Source: Deltaproteobacteria bacterium
Lineage (GTDB): Bacteria; Bdellovibrionota; O2-12-FULL-43-9; JACQJE01
Direction: 5' to 3'
Assembly (NCBI GenBank): GCA_016205125.1
Contig: JACQJE010000188.1
Span: 1 to 5,583 of the forward strand
DNA length: 5,583 nt
This document shows, piece by piece, positions 5,433 to 5,583 of this stretch. Below the pieces are notes generated by a model. It made no database searches. It saw nothing but the letters and a program-made list of their open reading frames with translations, and was not told the DNA's origin. Position numbers and translations under genes: made by a program. Each line of letters starts with the position of its first letter. Positions within the stretch are counted from its first letter, which is position 1.

Positions 5433-5583
5433 TTACTCTACCACCTCACTCACGACACCCGCGCCGACCGTATGACCCCCTTCACGGATCGCAAACCTAA
5501 GCTCCTTCTCCAGCGCCACCGGCTCCACCAACTCCACTTCCACTGTCACGTTGTCTCCAGGTACCACCATCTCCACATTCGAC
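5433..5583 (-). CDS. tuf: elongation factor Tu, C-terminal 49 residues (partial, runs off right edge)
   Basis: GTPase that delivers aminoacyl-tRNA to the ribosome. Only the end of beta-barrel domain 3 is present, from [20 protein letters not shown] to the diagnostic [16 protein letters not shown] (29-44 of the visible part), finishing SEVVE and TAA. This domain contacts the tRNA T arm and is where kirromycin-type resistance changes often map. The frame is clean to the window edge, with one stray base at 5583. It is the most upstream gene seen, so any promoter for the set lies outside the window or further within tuf. Confidence 0.97.
   Translation of the reverse strand, partial: SNVEMVVPGDNVTVEVELVEPVALEKELRFAIREGGHTVGAGVVSEVVE

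Overview
The window is a piece of the conserved bacterial translation/transcription super-operon. Every gene is read on the minus strand. In transcription order, from the right edge leftward, it holds the end of tuf (EF-Tu), rpmG (L33), a tRNA-Trp(CCA) gene, secE, nusG, rplK (L11), rplA (L1), rplJ (L10), rplL (L7/L12), and the first 568 codons of rpoB (RNA polymerase beta), which runs off the left edge. No plus-strand gene is supported, and no gene-free stretch exceeds 300 bases.

The organism looks like a bacterium of moderate GC content. Its beta subunit stays almost co-linear with that of E. coli up to the rifampicin region (offset about +9 residues), so it carries the long proteobacterial-type lobe region. 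SecE has three predicted membrane segments rather than one, L33 keeps both CxxC zinc pairs, and L10 has a long C-terminal helix. A Gram-negative lineage near the Deltaproteobacteria or Nitrospirota would fit, but this is a judgement from recalled protein features and is not firm.

The junctions are tight on the right (tuf stop to rpmG ATG, 1 nt) and around nusG-rplK (4 nt) and rplK-rplA (2 nt). This implies a shared transcript with embedded Shine-Dalgarno sites. tRNA-Trp is embedded between rpmG and secE and must be cut out of the messenger. Three genes (secE, nusG, rplJ) appear to start at TTG. Two of these, secE and rplJ, have no other usable start; for nusG an internal ATG is an alternative.

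The gene content is ordinary; the non-coding junctions are the interesting part. The secE-nusG gap is almost entirely one long inverted repeat (22 pairs, arms 4710-4732 and 4776-4797) flanked by a 7-bp direct repeat. Removing the segment plus one repeat copy gives a normal 15-nt secE-nusG junction. This suggests a miniature palindromic insertion, and its two non-Watson-Crick positions are G-U only in the messenger sense. The rplJ-rplL gap holds a 28-nt hairpin, and the rplL-rpoB gap a terminator-like hairpin that could act as an attenuator lowering rpoB expression relative to rplL. No novel enzymatic or defence system is present.
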